From positions 1 through 20,506 of IMG/VR virus record IMGVR_UViG_3300025770_000102: 20,506 bases of DNA. One strand, given 5' to 3'. The notes beneath the pieces were generated by a model, which ran no database searches, was not told where the DNA came from, and saw nothing but the letters and a program-made list of their open reading frames with translations. This DNA is from a virus. Shown in pieces: positions 17,619 to 20,506 of the stretch (its first letter is position 1; each line of letters opens with the position of its first letter). Both the position numbers and the translations under genes were made by a program.

Positions 17619-18497
17619 ATGGCTACAAATTCATACTTCAGACCTAGCAAGGTAGACCAAAGGCTTATTGAAGATCTAGTCGTGGAGTCTATCAAGATTC
17701 ACGGACACGACTTCGTGTACATGCCACGCACCATCGTCAAACTCGACGAGTTGTTTGGTGAAGATGTACAATCTAAATTTGACGATGGACTCAACATCGA
17801 GATGTACATCGAGTCGGTAGACGGCTTCGAGGGTGAGGGTGATTTCATCTCTAAGTTTGGTCTTGAAATTCGTGATAGCGTTTCTCTGTCTGTATCAAAG
17901 AAACGATTTGGCGAAGTAGCGGCACAGATCGACTCGCCCGCGATCACGCGCCCGCGCGAGGGAGACTTGCTCTACTTCCCCCTGACCAACGGCATCTTTG
18001 AGATCAAGCATGTTGAGCATGAAAATCCCTTCTATCAGTCGGGCAAGAACTACGCCTACAAAATCTCATGCGAACTTTTCCAGTACAGTCAAGAAGAGTT
18101 CGACACAGGCTTCACAGTCATCGACAAGATCGATGCAGACTTGCGAGACTACGCATTCAACGTCATCCTGTCATCAGGCTCAGGTAACTTCCTTGTTGGT
18201 GAGAAGATCTTCCAAGGAGGATCCTTCTCTACGCACACTTTCAGTGCCGAAGTGATCAACTGGACCCTATCCTCCAAGACTCTGCAAATCGCGGGTGCAA
18301 GTGGTTCTCTGGACGCTACAGGAGGTCTGACGGGACAAGACTCTGCTGTCTACTACTCAATCGGTAGTACGGGTGACTCCGGTGTTACCACCGACATCCC
18401 AACGACTCCATACACAGACAACCGTGACATTCAGATCGAGGCTGATGATGTCTTCGACTTCACGGATGTGGATCCTTGGTCGGAGGGTGGATACTAA
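17619..18497 (+). CDS. 14: Neck protein gp14
   Basis: gp14 pairs with gp13 to form the head-tail neck. The visible signature is FRPSKVDQRLIEDLVVESI near the start, then FVYMPRTIVKLDELFGED (about 32-49), IRDSVSLSVSKKRFGE and NGIFEIKHVEHENPFYQSGK (about 127-146). Near residues 190-228 is a Gly-rich beta insert (NFLVGEKIFQGGS, then AEVINW and LQIAGASGSL). The C-terminal tail is acidic and ends in ADDVFDFTDVDPWSEGGY, like the DFSE-NPFG endings of related phages. At 292 residues it is slightly longer than T4 gp14 (256), and the beta insert could account for that. Bases around 17938-17960 are unusually GC-rich locally but encode an ordinary conserved stretch. Confidence 0.87.
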   Translation: MATNSYFRPSKVDQRLIEDLVVESIKIHGHDFVYMPRTIVKLDELFGEDVQSKFDDGLNIEMYIESVDGFEGEGDFISKFGLEIRDSVSLSVSKKRFGEVAAQIDSPAITRPREGDLLYFPLTNGIFEIKHVEHENPFYQSGKNYAYKISCELFQYSQEEFDTGFTVIDKIDADLRDYAFNVILSSGSGNFLVGEKIFQGGSFSTHTFSAEVINWTLSSKTLQIAGASGSLDATGGLTGQDSAVYYSIGSTGDSGVTTDIPTTPYTDNRDIQIEADDVFDFTDVDPWSEGGY

Positions 18498-18499
18498 AA

Positions 18500-19324
18500 A
18501 TGTTCGAAACATTCTACAACAAGTCGATTCGGTATCTCACTGTTGCATTCGGTTCCCTGTTCAACAACATCTATGTCCAACGTCTAGATGGCGCCGGAAA
18601 CGAGACAGAACGAATCCGGGTTCCTCTTGGGTATGGACCTAAGCAGAAGTACATTCGTCGTTATGCACTAGACATTGATTCAGGAACTGAAATGGCGGAC
18701 ACTCAAGTCACGCTTCCTAGAATCTCGTTTGAGATGACCGGTGCAGCCTATGATCCTACTCGAAAGAGAAATACTCTTCAAAAACGCCATATTGTGGGTG
18801 CGGGTAATGATACCACCTATAACAACTATGTCGAAGTACCCTACGACTTCTCGTTCTCTCTGTCTGTCCTCACCAAATTTATGGAAGATGGATTGCAGAT
18901 CACCGAACAGATACTTCCGTACTTCACGCCAGAATTCAATATAACAATCAACGTCAACGATGTGAATCAGAAGATCGACATCCCCATCGTCCTCGACAGT
19001 TACTCTATTACAGAGGACTATGAAGGTGATTTCGATGCACGAAGGCTCATCTCGTTTGATATGGAATTCACTGCGAAATCCTATGTGTTTGGTCCCACAA
19101 AGAGCAGCGACATCATTCGAACTGTCAGCACCACGTTCTACGATCATGCAGACGGATTCACATTCAACAACCGAGTTGTTGGAATCAGCGGACCTTCCCA
19201 CGAACTATCAAGAATCAATGTGGGTGTTACTGGTCCATCTGGTGCAAGTTCTGGTGTGGACAACTTCACCGCATTCACCGTAGAGACTCTTGTTCTTGGT
19301 GCATCTGGAGGACTTACTATATGA
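18500..19324 (+). CDS. 15: Tail completion / sheath stabiliser protein gp15
   Basis: gp15 caps the finished tail tube and contracted-sheath end and binds the neck. The protein shares clear features with T4 gp15 (272 residues): MFETFYNKSIRYLTVAFGSL at the start, FNNIYVQRLDG followed by RIRVPLGYGPKQKY (about 21-51), a LPRISFEMTGAAYDP strand, and TEQILPYFTPEFN (about 134-146). I chose the ATG at 18500, two bases after the gp14 stop; an in-frame TTG at 18476 would add eight residues inside gp14 but lacks support, since the T4 protein also starts at MF-x-x-FYN. GGAGG at 18482-18486 precedes the ATG by 13 bases. The length is then 274 residues. The last 45 residues form a Gly/Ser-rich tail (GVTGPSGASSG, VLGASGG) not aligned with T4. 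Confidence 0.9.
   Translation: MFETFYNKSIRYLTVAFGSLFNNIYVQRLDGAGNETERIRVPLGYGPKQKYIRRYALDIDSGTEMADTQVTLPRISFEMTGAAYDPTRKRNTLQKRHIVGAGNDTTYNNYVEVPYDFSFSLSVLTKFMEDGLQITEQILPYFTPEFNITINVNDVNQKIDIPIVLDSYSITEDYEGDFDARRLISFDMEFTAKSYVFGPTKSSDIIRTVSTTFYDHADGFTFNNRVVGISGPSHELSRINVGVTGPSGASSGVDNFTAFTVETLVLGASGGLTI
19307..19312 (+). promoter_or_regulatory. Shine-Dalgarno site for gp16
   Basis: GGAGGA lies 8 bases before the ATG at 19321, inside the last codons of gp15. With the ATGA stop-start overlap, it supports the gp16 start and translation coupled to gp15. Confidence 0.6.
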
Positions 19325-19797
19325 AAGATAATGGTAACGTAGACAAGAACTTATCAGAGGTGTTCGACGTAGAACCTGTAGTCGAAAACATTGAAGTCAT
19401 CGAAGGAAAGATTGAATTGGCTAAAGATTCTGAAAATCGAATTTCAAAAATCAACGCAAACTCAGATTATGATTTGGTTCGCCAAAACCTGAAGGACATC
19501 ATCGACCAAGGCAAAATTGCCATCGAAGGAATTCTCGACGTAGCAGGTGAGGGTGACTCCCCGCGTGCGTATGAGGTAGTCTCCCAACTTCTCAAGAGTA
19601 CTTCGGAGGCGAACAAAGACCTTCTCGATCTACATAAGAAGAAGAAGGAATTAGAGAAAGAAGACAGTGGTCCGAAGAACCAGACCACCAACAACAACCT
19701 GTTTGTAGGATCTACAAAGGATCTTCAGAAGATGATAGGGCGAATACTAAAAGATGACGAAGAGAATAACCAACGAGAACTACCTCGGAAATCCTAA
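19321..19797 (+). CDS. 16: Terminase small subunit gp16
   Basis: gp16 recognises phage DNA and regulates the gp17 packaging ATPase and nuclease. The 158-residue protein has the T4 gp16 layout: a short acidic N-terminus, a central helical region of about 50-113 with DYDLVRQNLKDIIDQG and SPRAYEVVSQLLKSTSEANK (compare the 'HPRAFEVVSTLLKT' block of T4), a LLDLHKKKKELEKED coiled-coil end, and a C-terminal NNNLFVGSTKDLQKMI, which matches the conserved FVGST-LQ segment. Length agrees with T4 gp16 (164). The start overlaps the gp15 stop as ATGA, and its own end overlaps gp17 by 44 bases, tying production of the two terminase subunits together. Confidence 0.9.
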   Translation: MKDNGNVDKNLSEVFDVEPVVENIEVIEGKIELAKDSENRISKINANSDYDLVRQNLKDIIDQGKIAIEGILDVAGEGDSPRAYEVVSQLLKSTSEANKDLLDLHKKKKELEKEDSGPKNQTTNNNLFVGSTKDLQKMIGRILKDDEENNQRELPRKS

Positions 19798-20506
19798 TCT
19801 CAAGTGTGTTGGGGTCGAGCAGGAATTTACTGAAGAGCAGGTCGAAGAGTACGTCAAGTGTTCCAACGATCCCCTGTATTTCATCAATAATTACGTCAAG
19901 ATTGTGACACTTGACGAAGGTTTACAGCAATTCAAACCTTGGGATTTTCAAGAAGATCTACTTCGGACAATCCACGACAATCGATTTGTAATATGCAAAT
20001 TCCCAAGACAAACAGGCAAATCAACCTGCGTGATCTCATACTTGCTGCATTATGTCCTATTCACCCCTGACGTTCGAGTAGGCATTCTAGCGAACAAGCA
20101 GGCAACGGCAAGGGAACTCCTACACCGACTCAAACTTGCATACGAAAACCTCCCGATGTGGCTCCAGCAGGGAGTCGAAGAGTGGAACAAGAGTACCATC
20201 GAACTTGAAAATGGATCGAAGATCATTGCATCTGCTACGTCATCTAGTGCAGTCCGTGGTGGATCATTCAATATGATTTTCCTTGATGAATTTGCCTATG
20301 TCCCGCACGGTGTCGCGGAGGAATTCTTCAGTTCAGTCTACCCTACTATCTCGTCAGGTCAAAAGACCAAGGTGCTTATTGTGTCCACCCCCAAGGGACT
20401 CAATATGTTCTATAAGATGTGGGTGGACGCAGAGAAGGGACGAAATTCTTACGTTCCTGTTGAAGTGCATTGGAGTGCTGTTCCGGGTCGGGATGAAGTT
20501 TGGCGA
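19754..20506 (+). CDS. 17: Terminase large subunit gp17, N-terminal part (runs off window)
   Basis: gp17 is the ATPase motor and headful nuclease that packages DNA into the prohead. The 251 codons present cover the ATPase domain. Visible elements: FTEEQVEEYVKCSNDPLYFI near the N-terminus, a QFKPWDFQEDLL adenine-side Q motif (about 66-77), Walker A PRQTGKST (84-91), GILANKQATARELLHRL, the WNKSTIELENGSKI block, AVRGGSFN, Walker B IFLDEF (175-180) and the coupling segment VSTPKGLNMFYKMW (about 209-222). The Walker B reads LDEFA, as in cyanophage-type gp17, where T4 has EDCA. The ATG at 19754 is preceded six bases upstream by an in-frame TAA, so the N-terminus is short: Walker A falls at residue 84, against about 161 in T4. 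The nuclease domain lies beyond the right edge. Confidence 0.93.
   Translation, partial: MTKRITNENYLGNPNLKCVGVEQEFTEEQVEEYVKCSNDPLYFINNYVKIVTLDEGLQQFKPWDFQEDLLRTIHDNRFVICKFPRQTGKSTCVISYLLHYVLFTPDVRVGILANKQATARELLHRLKLAYENLPMWLQQGVEEWNKSTIELENGSKIIASATSSSAVRGGSFNMIFLDEFAYVPHGVAEEFFSSVYPTISSGQKTKVLIVSTPKGLNMFYKMWVDAEKGRNSYVPVEVHWSAVPGRDEVWR

Noticed and set aside
17938-17960. Short GC-rich patch in gp14, considered as a sign of recent insertion
   Set aside because: The reading frame and the conserved gp14 pattern continue unbroken through it; local codon choice is a sufficient explanation.
18476-18499. Upstream TTG start for gp15
   Set aside because: It adds eight residues (ending in WILK) that lie within gp14 coding sequence, whereas the ATG at 18500 gives the MF-x-x-FYN start shared with T4 gp15.
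18680-19201. A 173-codon open frame on the minus strand opposite gp15
   Set aside because: It lies fully inside the well-supported gp15 gene, has no recognisable protein pattern, and all other genes run on the plus strand; it is a shadow frame.

Overview
This window is a stretch of the late structural module of a T4-superfamily myovirus. All supported genes lie on the + strand and are packed almost end to end. Gene order and protein signatures match the T4 virion cluster (baseplate wedge, fibres, neck, tail terminator, terminase). The wording of the conserved blocks (gp6, gp8, gp13-gp17 and a DUF4815 protein) resembles the marine/cyanophage branch of the superfamily more than coliphage T4. 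The base composition is moderate rather than strongly AT-rich by eye (not computed). No host marker, tRNA or metabolic gene is present, so the host cannot be named; an aquatic bacterium is my inference.

Layout: (1) 1-121 is the last 40 codons of an unidentified upstream gene. (2) 114-6268 is the baseplate wedge block: gp25, gp6, a gp7-position protein and an enlarged gp8, joined by overlaps or gaps of a few bases. (3) 6282-16859 holds three large genes where T4 has genes 9-12 and wac: a 1680-residue DUF4815-type fibre/baseplate protein, a 1397-residue putative tail fibre, and a 432-residue unknown. (4) 16866-19324 is the head-tail connection block: gp13, gp14 and gp15. (5) 19321-20506 is the packaging motor: gp16 (small terminase) and the first 251 codons of gp17 (large terminase), which runs off the window.

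In T4-like phages, products of block 2 build the wedges of the baseplate, those of block 3 would supply fibres and host contact, those of block 4 close the head and tail and join them, and those of block 5 pump DNA into the prohead. Regulation seems to be late-phage style. Two exact TATAAATA late-promoter boxes lie inside gene ends upstream of gp8 and of the DUF4815 gene, and a weaker variant with a strong Shine-Dalgarno precedes the 1397-residue gene. There is no intergenic stretch over 30 bases, and I saw no terminator, CRISPR array, insertion sequence or RNA gene.

I found no evidence of an unknown non-virion system. The most interesting content is the lineage-specific fibre block, the swollen gp8, and a small beta-rich module that seems to recur in four different virion proteins.
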